A stretch of 64,000 nt of DNA from Pedobacter sp. BAL39 (GCF_000170795.1 NZ_ABCM01000002.1:124001-188000), one strand, 5' to 3'. Positions 20,530 to 30,790 are shown, numbered from the stretch's first letter. Numbers and translations: made by a program. The notes: generated by a model from the sequence alone, not told the origin.

Positions 20530-20759
20530 AAGAGCTTATTCTAATGCTGCGCAAGTTAAACTTAGTTGTGGAGAAATAAAAATGATTTTGAATGGTTTAG
20601 AGCGCATTTTTTGGAAATAAAGACAATCGATTAATATTTAGAAGATTAGGAAATAAGTTAAGGTTTAATGGATGATTTTTACGACTTTTGAGTAGGTACC
20701 AAAGGGGTCAAAAGAATCCTTAATGGTTCGTAAACCCCCAAAAAAATAGTGATATACTA

Positions 20760-21764
20760 ATGAAATTAAATTTAAACCGCCCTCTAGCTTTTTTTGATCT
20801 TGAAACCACTGGTGTAAATGTTGGATCCGATCGCATTGTTGAAATTGCCATTCTGAAGGCCATGCCCGATGGTACTGAACTGATTAAAACCCTTCGCATC
20901 AATCCTGAAATGCCCATTCCATTGGCATCTTCATTGATTCATGGCATCTATGATGAGCATATCGCCGCTGAGCCGACCTTCAAAGCGGTCGCTGCTGAAG
21001 TGGCTGAATTTATTGGTGATGCTGACCTTGCGGGATACAACTCTAACAGGTTTGATATCCCGGTGCTGCTGGAAGAATTTCTGAGAGCAGGTGTTGATTT
21101 TGACATGTCCGACCGCAAGTTCGTAGATGTGCAGAACATCTTCCACCAGATGGAGCAGCGTACCCTAAAGGCGGCATACAAGTTTTACTGCGATAAGGAT
21201 ATTATCAATGCGCACTCTGCTGAGGCCGACATCACTGCTACTTATCATGTACTGCTTGCGCAGATTGAGCGTTATGCAGACACTGACTTTGAAGATAAAC
21301 AAGGAAACGTCTCCAAACCTGTACAAAACAGCGTTGAAGCACTGCATACTTTCACCAATATGAACAAACCGGTAGACTTTGCAGGCAGAATGGTATTCAA
21401 TGAGGATGATCAGGAATGTTTTAATTTCGGTAAACATAAAGGTAAAACGGTAGAGCAGGTGTTCGATATTGAGCCGAGCTACTATGCATGGATGAAACAA
21501 GGTGATTTTCCATTATATACTAAGAAAAAACTGGAAGAAATCTGGACGCGCTGGAGCAAAAAGAAAGAGCTGCTGAAACAAGAGAAAAACCAGCAACAGG
21601 CAGCAGCAGTCAATAAGCCTAAACCGGCAACACCTCAGGGTAATACCGGTAATGCCAACCGTCCTAACCCGAATGCAGCCAACCCACAGCAGAAAAAGCC
21701 AAAACCAGCAGTGGAGGTCACAAATGATATGCTGGAGCAGTTGAAAATGAAATTCGGCAAGTAA
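20760..21764 (+). CDS. DnaQ-type 3'-5' exonuclease
   Basis: 334 residues. The exonuclease motifs are FFDLETTGVNVGSDRIVEIA (Exo I, D and E), the central LAGYNSNRFDIPVLLEE (Exo II) and NAHSAEADITATYHV (Exo III, DEDDh type with H). Residues 205-260 (MVFNEDDQECFNFGKHKGKTVEQV) match the DUF3820-like domain found after some such exonucleases. A basic, Asn/Gln/Pro-rich tail follows. It is unlikely to be the replicative epsilon subunit in itself; a DNA or RNA trimming role is likelier. It is followed after 9 bases by the M1 peptidase. Confidence 0.88.
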   Translation: MKLNLNRPLAFFDLETTGVNVGSDRIVEIAILKAMPDGTELIKTLRINPEMPIPLASSLIHGIYDEHIAAEPTFKAVAAEVAEFIGDADLAGYNSNRFDIPVLLEEFLRAGVDFDMSDRKFVDVQNIFHQMEQRTLKAAYKFYCDKDIINAHSAEADITATYHVLLAQIERYADTDFEDKQGNVSKPVQNSVEALHTFTNMNKPVDFAGRMVFNEDDQECFNFGKHKGKTVEQVFDIEPSYYAWMKQGDFPLYTKKKLEEIWTRWSKKKELLKQEKNQQQAAAVNKPKPATPQGNTGNANRPNPNAANPQQKKPKPAVEVTNDMLEQLKMKFGK

Positions 21765-21773
21765 GGGTTATCT

Positions 21774-23642
21774 ATGAAGAGCATCTCTTTATTCATTACT
21801 GCCATTTGTCTTTCTGGAATGGTTGCCGCGCAGGAAACCCTGCCTGTTCCGGCAGAGGTGCAGGCTGCATATGCGAAGGAAACACGCACCATCACAGGCA
21901 GACCCGGCGCCAAATATTGGCAGAATACGGCAAACTACGACCTGAAAGTGGACTTTAATCCTGCTACAAGGGTGCTGAAAGGTGCCGTGGATGTGATTTA
22001 TGAAAACAATAGTCCGGATGTGCTCAGCACACTCTGGTTTAAGCTGTATCCCAACCTCTATAAAAAGGGTGTTCCGCGTGAATCCAAGCTCAATGAACGT
22101 GACCTCAACGAAGGGGTTAAAATCCTTTCCATAGTGGCCGAAGGGAAGCAGATTCCGGAGAACAGCATCCACATAGATGGTACCAATATGCAGGTTGATA
22201 TTGCTGCCCTGAAGCCCGGCAAGCAACTGAAGCTCAAGATCGACTATCAGTATGAGCTGAACAAAGGTTCTCATATGCGCACGGGTCAGGTGGATGAGGG
22301 TTCTCATTTTGTTGCCTATTTTTTCCCCCGCATTGCTGTGTATGACGACATTGATGGCTGGAACAAGTATCCCTACACTGGAGATGTGGAGTTTTACAAC
22401 GACTTCTGCAATTTCAAGGCAGAGATTACCGTTCCAAACCAGTTTGCAGTATGGGCCACAGGGGATCTCCTGAATGCGAAGAAGGTATATTCAAAATCTG
22501 TTGCTGAGCGACTGGAGCGGGCGGAAACGTCTGATGCGGTGGTTGATGTGATCAATGATCAGGATCTTGCTGCCAGAAACTTTACCAATGCTGAGCAGCC
22601 CTACAATACCTGGAAGTTTGATGGCAGGAATGTGACGGATTTTGTCTTCGCACTGAGCGACCATTACCTGTGGAAATCGGTCAGCCTGGTCGTAGACCCG
22701 GCAAGCAAGCGGCGCACAAGAGTGGATGCCGTATTTAACCCGATCCACAAGGACTATTATGAGGTGATTGACTTTGCAAAGCAAACAGTGTATGCGATGA
22801 GTTATAAATTTCCGAAATGGCCTTTTCCTTATCCACATGAGACGATTTTCGACGGGTTGGACCAGATGGAATATCCAATGATGGTCAACGATAACCCGGT
22901 CGACAGCCGTGAGGATGCGATCACCTTAACGGTACATGAGATCTTCCATACCATGTTTCCTTTTTATATGGGTACCAATGAAACGAAATATGCCTGGATG
23001 GATGAAGGCTGGGCGACGATCGGGGAATGGCTGATTGCGCCGATGATAGAGCCTTCTATGGTGGACGAGTATGGCGTGGTGCCTACTGCGGTGGCGTCAG
23101 GCACCAAAGACGATGTTCCAGTCATGACATTGAGTACCGAGCTGAAAGGGAGCGCCACCTTCACCAATTCCTATCCCAAGCCGGGAATGGGCTATTTATA
23201 TATCAAGGATTATCTGGGTGATGCGCTTTTTCATAAGGCTCTACACCATTACATCAGCCAGTGGCAGGGAAAACATCCGATGCCTTACGACTTCTTCAAC
23301 AGCATGAACGAAGGCTCCGGGAAAAACCTGAACTGGTTCTGGAAACGCTGGTTTTTCAGTGAAGGGGTAACAGATATGGCGCTCACAGCTGCCAATAAAA
23401 CGGCAGATGGTTATTTGTTCCACATCAGCACAAAAGGGATAAAACCCCTTCCTGTAGACCTGCAGCTGACTTATACCGATGGTACAAAGGAGCAGGTACA
23501 CCGTTCAATCGCAGTATGGGAGAAAGGTGATCAGCAGATCACTGTGCCGGTACAGACCACAAAAAAGCTAAAAAGGGCAGAATTGGGCAGTGCTCATGTA
23601 CCCGATAAAGACCGCTCGGACAACATCATCAGGGTCAACTAA
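21774..23642 (+). CDS. M1-family zinc metallopeptidase, secreted
   Basis: 622 residues with signal peptide (cleavage near VAAQ, residue 20). The zinc site is H388-E389-x-x-H392 (TVHEIFHT) with the third ligand E411 (WMDEGWA), the HExxH-x18-E spacing of M1 aminopeptidases. GLDQMEYPMM (361-370) stands in the place of the GAMEN exopeptidase motif. The N-terminal beta saddle is present. It is likely an aminopeptidase in the periplasm or at the surface. The 9-base gap suggests co-transcription with the exonuclease gene. Confidence 0.9.
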   Translation: MKSISLFITAICLSGMVAAQETLPVPAEVQAAYAKETRTITGRPGAKYWQNTANYDLKVDFNPATRVLKGAVDVIYENNSPDVLSTLWFKLYPNLYKKGVPRESKLNERDLNEGVKILSIVAEGKQIPENSIHIDGTNMQVDIAALKPGKQLKLKIDYQYELNKGSHMRTGQVDEGSHFVAYFFPRIAVYDDIDGWNKYPYTGDVEFYNDFCNFKAEITVPNQFAVWATGDLLNAKKVYSKSVAERLERAETSDAVVDVINDQDLAARNFTNAEQPYNTWKFDGRNVTDFVFALSDHYLWKSVSLVVDPASKRRTRVDAVFNPIHKDYYEVIDFAKQTVYAMSYKFPKWPFPYPHETIFDGLDQMEYPMMVNDNPVDSREDAITLTVHEIFHTMFPFYMGTNETKYAWMDEGWATIGEWLIAPMIEPSMVDEYGVVPTAVASGTKDDVPVMTLSTELKGSATFTNSYPKPGMGYLYIKDYLGDALFHKALHHYISQWQGKHPMPYDFFNSMNEGSGKNLNWFWKRWFFSEGVTDMALTAANKTADGYLFHISTKGIKPLPVDLQLTYTDGTKEQVHRSIAVWEKGDQQITVPVQTTKKLKRAELGSAHVPDKDRSDNIIRVN

Positions 23643-23695
23643 ACTAATGGCATATATGCTTATCCCGAAGCGACGATGAGCAGATACTGAAGGAC

Positions 23696-24637
23696 TTACT
23701 TGGGAATGGTTTTAATGAAATCAATGTTCCTGGTAAGTCCTTTGAACTTTGTACGCTTTACCGCCGAATTTTTAAAGATCGTCCTGAACACATCTTCTGT
23801 AATGTCTAGCCAGTCTTCGCGTTTCATCTGGAGCAGGTTTTCATTGGGCTGAAACTTAGGCTCGGAATGGGGTACGGAGAAACGGTTCCAGGGACATACA
23901 TCCTGACAGATATCGCAGCCAAACATCCAGTTGTCCATCTTGTCGTTGAACTGTTCGGGGATCTCTTCTCTGAGCTCAATGGTGAGGTAGGAGATGCATT
24001 TGTTGGCATCGATGATGAAAGGAGAGAGGATGGCTTCTGTAGGGCAGGCATCAATACATCTGGTACAGCTGCCGCAGTGGTCGGTGGAAAAGGGGTGGTC
24101 ATACTCCAGTTCCAGGTCCACGATAAGCTCTGCGAGGAAGAAAAAAGAACCACTTTTTTTGTTGATAAGGTTGCTGTTTTTACCGATCCAGCCGATACCT
24201 GCGCGTTTGGCCCAGGCACGGTCCATCACAGGCGCTGAGTCTACAAATGCGCGGCCTGAGACTTCGCCAATTTCTTCAGTAATGAAGTTGAGCAGCTGGA
24301 AGAGCTTGTCCTTGATCACCAGGTGATAATCCGTACCGTAGGCATATTTGGAGATCTTCGGCGCGTCAGGATCCTGCTGCTGGTCCTCAGGGAAGTAGTT
24401 GAGTGTAAGAGAAATGACTGATTTAGCGTCATCCACCAGCAACCTGGGGTCTAGCCGTTTGTCAAAATGGTTCTCCATGTAAGCCATTTGCCCATGGTGG
24501 TTTTTGTGGAGCCATTGCTCCAATCGCGGTGCTTCTTCTTCCAGGAAATCTGCCTTGGCAATGCCGCATTGCATGAAGCCCAGCCGGAGTGCCTCATCTT
24601 TAATCAGCTTGCTATATCGGGAAGAATTATTCAGCAT
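23696..24637 (-). CDS. queG: Epoxyqueuosine reductase
   Basis: 313 residues. Two [4Fe-4S] motifs are seen, [16 protein letters not shown] and [11 protein letters not shown], with the preceding [10 protein letters not shown] and [10 protein letters not shown] segments diagnostic of QueG. The enzyme performs the last step of queuosine synthesis on tRNA, reducing epoxyqueuosine with a cobalamin cofactor. The cobalamin need gives a link to the B12-riboswitch locus at 54867 in the same window. The -7 box lies only 6 bases before the ATG. Confidence 0.95.
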   Translation of the reverse strand: MLNNSSRYSKLIKDEALRLGFMQCGIAKADFLEEEAPRLEQWLHKNHHGQMAYMENHFDKRLDPRLLVDDAKSVISLTLNYFPEDQQQDPDAPKISKYAYGTDYHLVIKDKLFQLLNFITEEIGEVSGRAFVDSAPVMDRAWAKRAGIGWIGKNSNLINKKSGSFFFLAELIVDLELEYDHPFSTDHCGSCTRCIDACPTEAILSPFIIDANKCISYLTIELREEIPEQFNDKMDNWMFGCDICQDVCPWNRFSVPHSEPKFQPNENLLQMKREDWLDITEDVFRTIFKNSAVKRTKFKGLTRNIDFIKTIPK

Positions 24638-24643
24638 CTGCTA

Positions 24644-24651
24644 CAAAGATA
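24644..24651 (-). promoter_or_regulatory. -7 promoter box adjoining the queG start
   Basis: TATCTTTG on the minus strand fits TAnnTTTG exactly and leaves 6 bases to the ATG. The transcript would start at or next to the codon, giving a leaderless or nearly leaderless mRNA. No clear -33 match. Confidence 0.5.
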
Positions 24652-24715
24652 GGAAATCGCCTGAAAACCTTTTAAACGAACATTTGTTATTAAATTACAA
24701 CCAACATTTAGACCT

Positions 24716-24940
24716 ATGGAAAATACAGGAAACAACATCGATCCAAAACATATAGAAGATCCAAACAAGCCATCAAAACCAATAGAGACTGATTATGAGA
24801 AACATCAGGAGGATCCCGGACCATCACCGGAGGCAGTAAATGAGTATGATAGAAATGGTGCCTCAAAGGTCATGAAATGGATCATACCGATCCTCGTGGT
24901 TGCCTTATTGATCTACTGGCTGGCATTCAGAAATGCTTAA
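24716..24940 (+). CDS. Small single-span membrane protein, unknown
   Basis: 74 residues. The first 50 are hydrophilic and rich in Pro, Asn, Glu and Lys (NKPSKPIETDYEKH); residues about 52-70 form one membrane helix (KWIIPILVVALLIYWLAF) that ends the protein. This suggests a C-tail-anchored, cytosol-facing protein. It resembles unnamed small proteins of Sphingobacteriaceae, but I cannot assign a role. A terminator lies about 110 bases downstream. Confidence 0.65.
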   Translation: MENTGNNIDPKHIEDPNKPSKPIETDYEKHQEDPGPSPEAVNEYDRNGASKVMKWIIPILVVALLIYWLAFRNA

Positions 24941-25052
24941 CAGGAGCACGTGACGTGGCCTGTCAGCGCAACCGTTTTAAGCGCAGGATTGCTGACCATA
25001 CACGCAGATAGTTTTTAGAACTGGACAGCTCTCTTTTATGCTAAACACAATT

Positions 25053-25083
25053 CCCCAACTGCATCATGCGGTTGGGGTTTTTT
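25053..25083 (+). terminator. Intrinsic terminator after the small membrane protein
   Basis: CCCCAAC / GTTGGGG arms, extendable inward through GCAT/ATGC, are followed by seven T. Confidence 0.85.
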
Positions 25084-25207
25084 ATTTCTGACTGAATACT
25101 TTTCCCAATTGTAACCGACGTAGTAATGACCTGCCTAGATAGCTTTTTATTATTTAGATAACACTGTTAAATGATGCGTTCAGTCAACGGCATCATCTGT
25201 GTGTTAT

Positions 25208-26716
25208 TTATTTCAACAGCCTGACCTCATACAGGTCTTTGCGCCTGTCTTTCATGATTTTTACCGTTCCGAAATGGTGGAGTTCGTCCAGCAGGTGCAG
25301 GTCTACGTCTACTACCAGCATCATCTCTGTATTCGGGGTCGTTTCCGCTTTTACCGCGTTTGTAGGAAAGGCAAAGTCTGACGGGGTAAATACAGCAGAT
25401 TGTGCAAACTGGATGTCCATGTTGTTTACTTTTGGGAGGTTTCCAACACATCCTGCAATGGCCACATAACACTCATTCTCAATTGCCCGCGCCTGTGCGC
25501 AGTGTCTCACACGCGTGTATCCGTTTTGTGTGTCGGTGAGAAAGGGGACAAAGAGAATCTGCATGCCCTGATCAGCATAAATCCTGCTGAGCTCCGGGAA
25601 CTCTACGTCATAACAGATCAGGATCCCTATTTTACCACAATCGGTATCGAAAACCTGAATCTTATCGCCGCCAACCATTCCATAGTATTTCTGCTCATTG
25701 GGAGTGATCTGGATCTTTCTGTATTCGTCCGTTTTACCTGTCCGGTGGCACAGGTAAGTCGCGTTGTACAATTTGTTGTTCTCAATAATCGGCATACTGC
25801 CGGAGATGATGTTTACATTGTAAGACACCGCATATTCCTGGATTTTATGCACAATTTCTTCCGTCTTTCCTGCCAGCATGCGCATGGCTTCCATTTCAGG
25901 AAGGTGGTTGTAAGGTTGCAACAGCGGCGTGTTAAAGAACTCTGGAAACATGATGAAATCCGATTTGTAGCCGCTTACGGCATCTACAAAAAACTCAACC
26001 TGTTCATAAAAAGCCTCCATGTCTGGAAAAAGACGCATTTGCCACTGTACGAGGCCAATTCTGATCGTTTTTGCAGATCTTGCAGAGGCATCAATTCCCT
26101 GGTAGTAGATGTTGTTCCATTCCAGCAAGGTGGCGTAGTCTTTAGATTCATGATCTCCGGGGAGGTAGTTTTTTAAAACTTTCCTCACGTGAAAGTCGTT
26201 GGAAATCTGGAAGGTGAGGGTTGGGTCAAAAATCTCCTTGGCCTTTACCTTGTCTATATATTGTCGAGGGCTGAGCTTGCCGGCGTATTCATGGTATCTT
26301 GGGATACGTCCTCCGGCGATGATACTCTTCAGGTTCAGGCTTTCACAAAGTTCCTTGCGGGCCTCATATAACCGCCTCCCCAGTCGCAGACCCCGGAATT
26401 CCGGATGTACAAAGATTTCTATGCCATATAGGACATCACCTGCGGAATCGTGTGTAGAAAAGGAGTAATCGCCAGTGATATTTTTGTAGGTATGCTTGTC
26501 CCCATATTCATCATAATCTACAATAATGGACAAGGAGCAAGCTACCACTTTATCATCTACAGCGATGCAGAGCTGGCCTTCAGGGAATAGTTTCAACAGC
26601 CTTTCTATGCTGCTTTTGCTCCATATTTGCCCGCCCAGCGTATCATAAGCCTGTAGCATGGATTCCTTGAGGTCGTTGTAGTCAGATAAGGTGAGTCGTC
26701 TTGTTTCGATGTTCAT
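25208..26716 (-). CDS. GNAT acetyltransferase - carbon-nitrogen hydrolase fusion
   Basis: 502 residues. Residues 1-210 are a GNAT domain with the acyl-CoA loop EFRGLRLGRRLYEAR (about 106-120). Residues 217-502 are a nitrilase-superfamily domain with the Glu-Lys-Cys triad E259 (FPEFF), K334 (YRKIQITP) and C368 (ILICYDVEFPE). The hydrolase half resembles amidases acting on small amides or N-carbamoyl compounds. The fusion is known in Bacteroidota and some other phyla, but its substrate is unknown to me. It stands alone, between a converging small gene and ruvB. Confidence 0.9.
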   Translation of the reverse strand: MNIETRRLTLSDYNDLKESMLQAYDTLGGQIWSKSSIERLLKLFPEGQLCIAVDDKVVACSLSIIVDYDEYGDKHTYKNITGDYSFSTHDSAGDVLYGIEIFVHPEFRGLRLGRRLYEARKELCESLNLKSIIAGGRIPRYHEYAGKLSPRQYIDKVKAKEIFDPTLTFQISNDFHVRKVLKNYLPGDHESKDYATLLEWNNIYYQGIDASARSAKTIRIGLVQWQMRLFPDMEAFYEQVEFFVDAVSGYKSDFIMFPEFFNTPLLQPYNHLPEMEAMRMLAGKTEEIVHKIQEYAVSYNVNIISGSMPIIENNKLYNATYLCHRTGKTDEYRKIQITPNEQKYYGMVGGDKIQVFDTDCGKIGILICYDVEFPELSRIYADQGMQILFVPFLTDTQNGYTRVRHCAQARAIENECYVAIAGCVGNLPKVNNMDIQFAQSAVFTPSDFAFPTNAVKAETTPNTEMMLVVDVDLHLLDELHHFGTVKIMKDRRKDLYEVRLLK

Positions 26717-26849
26717 AAGCTATTTTTAGCCTATGTGTACAGAAATGATGCCTAAAAGGTATTCAGATGTCAAGAAGACGCACTTTTTATGTCAGCAGTC
26801 TTAATTTACCCGGAAACAAAATCGGAACAGTATGCCCATCTTCTTTAAA

Positions 26850-26918
26850 ACTACACATCCGTTTGGTTTAAGGCCACGTAGCTGTCTTTTTTAAAGCCAC
26901 GTACTTGTCTTATTTAAA
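26850..26918. repeat. 23-bp tandem repeat at the 3' end of ruvB
   Basis: Units 26873-26895 and 26896-26918 share 20 of 23 bases (consensus begins GCCACGTA and ends TTTAAA). A more diverged copy lies at 26850-26872, and the last codons of ruvB at 26919 onward also resemble the unit. The array looks like duplications of the gene's own end. Confidence 0.6.
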
Positions 26919-27936
26919 ACAACATCCCTGTTTGTCCGGGAAAATTCTTCTGCAGGTGTTTATAGGCAGCTTCGGTAGCTTCCCTGCCTCTTGATGTACG
27001 CATCAGGAAGCCCTCCTGAATGAGGAATGGTTCGTACACCTCTTCAATGGTGCCTTCATCTTCTCCCACAGCTGTAGCAATGGTTTTTAAACCTACAGGC
27101 CCCCCCTTAAACTTATCAATGATGGTGACGAGGATTTTGTTGTCCATTTCATCCAAACCGTGTTCATCAACATTCAAGGCCTTGAGTGCATATCTGGAAA
27201 TTTCTGTATTGATGGTGCCATCACCTTTGATCTGCGCAAAATCGCGTGTTCTCCTCAGTAGGGCATTGGCAATACGAGGAGTACCGCGGCTTCGTCTGGC
27301 GATCTCATAAGCGCCTTCCTCTGTAATGGGCGTCTTTAAGATCTGTGAGGACCTCAGTACGATTGTTGTCAGTAGTTTTGCATCATAATAAGCAAGCCTG
27401 GAGTTGATCCCGAACCTTGCACGTAACGGCGCGGTAAGGAGCCCTGATCTGGTGGTGGCACCAACAAGCGTAAAGGGGTTAAGTGAAATCTGTACAGACC
27501 TCGCATTCGGACCGCTTTCCAGCATAATGTCAATCTTGAAATCCTCCATCGCAGAATAGAGGTATTCCTCTACGAGCGGACTGAGCCTGTGGATCTCATC
27601 GATAAAGAGGATATCACCTGTATCCAGGCCCGTCAGCAAACCGGCAAGGTCACCTGGCTTGTCCAGCACAGGGCCGGAGGTTACCTTAATGCCAACACTC
27701 ATCTCATTGGCAATAATATAGGATAGCGTGGTTTTACCCAGTCCTGGAGGGCCATGCAGTAGCACGTGATCTAACGGCTCCCCGCGGAGCTTGGCCGCTT
27801 TTACGAAGATCTTGAGGTTTTCCATGATCTTATCCTGACCGGTAAAATCTTCAAATGCCTGGGGACGCAATACTTTTTCTATATCACGTTCAACAGGCGA
27901 AAGGTTTTCTGAAGAGGGGTCAAGGTTTTCGTTCAT
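26914..27936 (-). CDS. ruvB: Holliday junction branch-migration helicase RuvB
   Basis: 340 residues from the ATG at 27936 ([20 protein letters not shown]). An in-frame start at 28002 would add 22 residues unlike the family. Walker A is [11 protein letters not shown], Walker [12 protein letters not shown]; sensor 1 is in [11 protein letters not shown], and the winged-helix end [34 protein letters not shown] is complete. It drives branch migration with RuvA. A -7 box at 28035-28042 gives a leader of about 90 bases. The last codons run into a tandem repeat. Confidence 0.97.
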   Translation of the reverse strand: MNENLDPSSENLSPVERDIEKVLRPQAFEDFTGQDKIMENLKIFVKAAKLRGEPLDHVLLHGPPGLGKTTLSYIIANEMSVGIKVTSGPVLDKPGDLAGLLTGLDTGDILFIDEIHRLSPLVEEYLYSAMEDFKIDIMLESGPNARSVQISLNPFTLVGATTRSGLLTAPLRARFGINSRLAYYDAKLLTTIVLRSSQILKTPITEEGAYEIARRSRGTPRIANALLRRTRDFAQIKGDGTINTEISRYALKALNVDEHGLDEMDNKILVTIIDKFKGGPVGLKTIATAVGEDEGTIEEVYEPFLIQEGFLMRTSRGREATEAAYKHLQKNFPGQTGMLF

Positions 27937-28034
27937 CATGTATAATTTCGTAAAGACATAAGGCTGATGCTGAATCTGTAAACGGCACGCTGAGCGCAGC
28001 ATTTAAAGAACATTCAGCATATACTTTTCGTGTG

Positions 28035-28042
28035 CAAAGTTA
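28035..28042 (-). promoter_or_regulatory. -7 promoter box for ruvB
   Basis: TAACTTTG on the minus strand matches TAnnTTTG; predicted initiation near 28028. No clear -33. Confidence 0.5.
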
Positions 28043-28075
28043 ATATAAAAGGATTGACGAAGGAATGTTCTTCCT

Positions 28076-28966
28076 TCATTTGCTGAATTTAGCCGATACC
28101 TCAGGGTTTTTTATGCCCTGACTATAGTCGTAGAAGCCTTCACCCGATTTTACTCCTTTTTTTCCGGCAGTGACCATATTGACCAGCAGCGGGCAGGGGG
28201 CATATTTCGGATTGGCAAAGCCTTCATGCAACACCTGCATGATGGCCAGGCATACATCGAGGCCGATAAAGTCGGCGAGCTGCAAGGGGCCCATTGGATG
28301 TGCCATGCCAAGGGTCATTACCGTATCGATTTCCCTGACGCCGGCAACGCCTTCATACAAACTGTAAATGGCCTCATTGATCATGGGCATGAGGATCCTG
28401 TTGGCTACAAAGCCGGGGTAATCATTGACCTCAACAGGCACTTTTGACAGTTTCCTGGAGAGGTCCATGATGATGTTGGTCGTTTGGTCGGAGGTAGCGT
28501 AACCCCTGATGACTTCCACGAGCTTCATCACCGGAACGGGGTTCATGAAATGCATACCGATGATGCGGTCGCGGCGTTCCGTTGCTGAAGCAATTCTGGT
28601 AATGGATATAGAAGAGGTGTTGCTGGCCAGGATGGCCTCCTTTGGGGCGAAAGCGTCAAGATCTTTAAAGATCTTCAATTTGAGCTCCATGTTCTCTGTA
28701 GCCGCTTCCACCACGAGATCGGCCTCAGCCACACCCGTCTTCAGGTCGCTGAAGGTGCTGATGTTGCCAAGGATAATGGTTTTGTCCTTTCCGGTGATGA
28801 CTTCCTTTGCCACCTGTCTGTCCAGGTTTTTGCTGATGGTAACCATCGCCTGTTCAAGTGCTTCTCCACGGACATCCACGAGGTTTACCTGGTAGCCGAA
28901 CTGTGCAAAAGTATGTGCGATGCCATTGCCCATGGTTCCGGAGCCGATCACTGCAATTTTCTTCAT
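28076..28966 (-). CDS. 3-hydroxybutyryl-CoA dehydrogenase
   Basis: 296 residues. The NAD-binding motif is IGSGTMGNGIAHTFA (7-21). Further motifs are ASNTSSISITRIA, the catalytic histidine in GMHFMNPVPVMKLVE and DYPGFVANRILMPMINEAI. It oxidises 3-hydroxyacyl-CoA (or reduces acetoacetyl-CoA) in short-chain fatty-acid or amino-acid breakdown. It starts 24 bases after the pdxH stop, so the two are likely read together, though they have no known shared pathway. Chain-length preference is not evident. Confidence 0.92.
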   Translation of the reverse strand: MKKIAVIGSGTMGNGIAHTFAQFGYQVNLVDVRGEALEQAMVTISKNLDRQVAKEVITGKDKTIILGNISTFSDLKTGVAEADLVVEAATENMELKLKIFKDLDAFAPKEAILASNTSSISITRIASATERRDRIIGMHFMNPVPVMKLVEVIRGYATSDQTTNIIMDLSRKLSKVPVEVNDYPGFVANRILMPMINEAIYSLYEGVAGVREIDTVMTLGMAHPMGPLQLADFIGLDVCLAIMQVLHEGFANPKYAPCPLLVNMVTAGKKGVKSGEGFYDYSQGIKNPEVSAKFSK

Positions 28967-28990
28967 ATCTCTAAAATTTATAGCTGTAGG

Positions 28991-29641
28991 TTATGGCGCT
29001 AATCTATTGATAATCCACGAACCATTGGTAAACTCATAGGCAATACGGTCGTGCAGCCTGCTTGGACGTCCCTGCCAGAATTCAACGCTGGTAGGTGTCA
29101 GCAGGTAGCCACCCCAATACTCCGGACGGGGAACTTCCTGATCTTTGTACGTTTCGCTCAGCAGTTCCACTTTAGTCTCCAGGACTTCACGGCTGCCGAT
29201 TTTGCTGCTTTGCATGGAGGCACTGGCGCCAATCTGGCTGCCCACAGGGCGGGAATGGAAATAGGCGGTGGATTCTTCCTCGGAGACTTTCGTCACGCTG
29301 CCCTCAATACATACCTGTCGCTCCAGCTCAGGCCAGAAAAAAACCATGGATGCATAGGGGTTGACAGCGAGCTCCTTACCTTTATGACTTTCATAGTTGG
29401 TAAAGAAAACAAAGCCGTTTTCATCAAAGCCCTTTAGCAGGACAATGCGCGCGGAAGGTTTTCCTGCTGCATTTGCCGTTGCCAGGGTCATCACATTAGG
29501 CTCGAAAAGCTGTGCGTCCAGGGCTTCGGTAAACCACTTTTTAAATTGTTGGATCGGATTGCTGTCGACATCAGTTTCGGCCAGCTCAGCTGAACGATAC
29601 TCTTGTCTTAAATTTTGCAAATTCTCTTTAGTAAGCTCCAT
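28991..29641 (-). CDS. pdxH: Pyridoxamine 5'-phosphate oxidase
   Basis: 216 residues, the normal length. Motifs are [36 protein letters not shown] and the C-terminal [18 protein letters not shown]. The FMN enzyme oxidises pyridoxine/pyridoxamine phosphate to PLP, the cofactor used by metB and metY elsewhere in the window. A -7 box abuts its start. Divergent from the YqgE gene. Confidence 0.96.
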   Translation of the reverse strand: MELTKENLQNLRQEYRSAELAETDVDSNPIQQFKKWFTEALDAQLFEPNVMTLATANAAGKPSARIVLLKGFDENGFVFFTNYESHKGKELAVNPYASMVFFWPELERQVCIEGSVTKVSEEESTAYFHSRPVGSQIGASASMQSSKIGSREVLETKVELLSETYKDQEVPRPEYWGGYLLTPTSVEFWQGRPSRLHDRIAYEFTNGSWIINRLAP

Positions 29642-29646
29642 TTGTA

Positions 29647-29654
29647 CAAAAATA
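29647..29654 (-). promoter_or_regulatory. -7 promoter box adjoining the pdxH start
   Basis: TATTTTTG on the minus strand ends 5 bases before the ATG, predicting a leaderless or nearly leaderless transcript. On the opposite strand TAAATTTC (29681-29688) stands 4 bases before the YqgE gene. Confidence 0.45.
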
Positions 29655-29692
29655 GGTTTTAATTTATATGAAATTATCGCTAAATTTCCACA

Positions 29693-30256
29693 ATGTTAAG
29701 TCAAATACAGCCATCACCAGGTAAATTATTGATTTCAGAACCATTCTTAATGGATCCGAATTTTAAGCGTTCCGTGGTGCTGCTTACTGACCATCAGGAG
29801 GAGGGAACAGTGGGCTTCATCTTAAACCAGCGCAGTACATTGATACTCAGCGATCTTGTCCCGGAATTTGCTGGAGTAGCGCTTCCGGTGTATATCGGAG
29901 GGCCTGTTGCTACAGATACGCTGCACTTTATCCACCGTTGTTACGACCGGCTTAATGACGGCCAGGAAGTGGCAAAAGGCATTTATTGGGGTGGTAATTT
30001 TGAGGCACTGAAGGTTTTATTGCTGACAGGCAGTATTGAACCTGCGGAAATCAAATTTTTTATCGGTTATTCCGGATGGTCTGAGGGCCAGTTGAAGCTT
30101 GAGCTTGAGGAGAATACCTGGATGGTGTCCGATAGGTTCCATGCCGATGTGGTATTCTCTGATAATGAAGAAGAACTTTGGAGGGAAGCTGTGATTAACC
30201 TTGGTCCAAGGTATGCACACATCAGCAACTTCCCTAAAGATCCGAATATGAATTAG
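29693..30256 (+). CDS. YqgE/AlgH family protein
   Basis: 187 residues, a single-domain match: [25 protein letters not shown] at the N-terminus, [25 protein letters not shown] and [22 protein letters not shown] are the family's conserved blocks. Its molecular function is unknown; in Pseudomonas AlgH was named for a regulatory effect on alginate. It is cytosolic. It is divergent from pdxH with only 51 bases between the start codons. Confidence 0.93.
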   Translation: MLSQIQPSPGKLLISEPFLMDPNFKRSVVLLTDHQEEGTVGFILNQRSTLILSDLVPEFAGVALPVYIGGPVATDTLHFIHRCYDRLNDGQEVAKGIYWGGNFEALKVLLLTGSIEPAEIKFFIGYSGWSEGQLKLELEENTWMVSDRFHADVVFSDNEEELWREAVINLGPRYAHISNFPKDPNMN

Positions 30257-30295
30257 TGATCAGATAAATGTAAGCTCAGCGAAAGATGATAGGAC

Positions 30296-30790
30296 TTAGC
30301 TGTATGATTCTACGTCGATTGCACTTTCTTCAATTTTTTTCTTGAGGTCATCTTTATACTGTTGCATTTTTATGCTTAGCGATGCATCTGCTGTAGCAAG
30401 GATTTGTACCGCCAGCAGTCCTGCATTCTTTGCCGCATTCAGTGCCACAGTCGCTACAGGAATGCCATTTGGCATTTGGAGGATCGACAGGATAGAATCC
30501 CAGCCATCAATTGAGTTGGAGGATTTTACCGGGACGCCGATCACCGGAAGGGTGGTGATGGAAGCTACCATCCCCGGAAGGTGTGCTGCACCGCCGGCAC
30601 CGGCAATGATGACCTTCAAACCCCGTGAAGCCGCCTGCTTTGCATAATCGAACATCTTTTCCGGCGTACGGTGAGCGGATACGACGGTCATTTCAAATTC
30701 AACATTGAATTCTTTGAAAATATCGGCAGCGTCTTTCATGATGTGAAGGTCAGACTTGCTGCCCATAATAATGCCTACTTGTATGCTCAT
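30296..30790 (-). CDS. purE: N5-carboxyaminoimidazole ribonucleotide mutase
   Basis: 164 residues of class I Pur[36 protein letters not shown] and [16 protein letters not shown] are the substrate-binding blocks, and [25 protein letters not shown] follows. It converts N5-CAIR to CAIR in purine synthesis. The start codon overlaps the purK stop, so translation is coupled to purK, its substrate supplier. Confidence 0.97.
   Translation of the reverse strand: MSIQVGIIMGSKSDLHIMKDAADIFKEFNVEFEMTVVSAHRTPEKMFDYAKQAASRGLKVIIAGAGGAAHLPGMVASITTLPVIGVPVKSSNSIDGWDSILSILQMPNGIPVATVALNAAKNAGLLAVQILATADASLSIKMQQYKDDLKKKIEESAIDVESYS

Noticed and set aside
23867..24326. Long plus-strand frames opposite queG
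   Set aside because: Antisense shadows of a well-conserved gene; translations show no domain.
24941..25052. GTCAGC / GCTGAC inverted repeat as a small RNA gene
   Set aside because: The arms are only 6 bases with a long loop and no promoter box is near; not enough to call an RNA.
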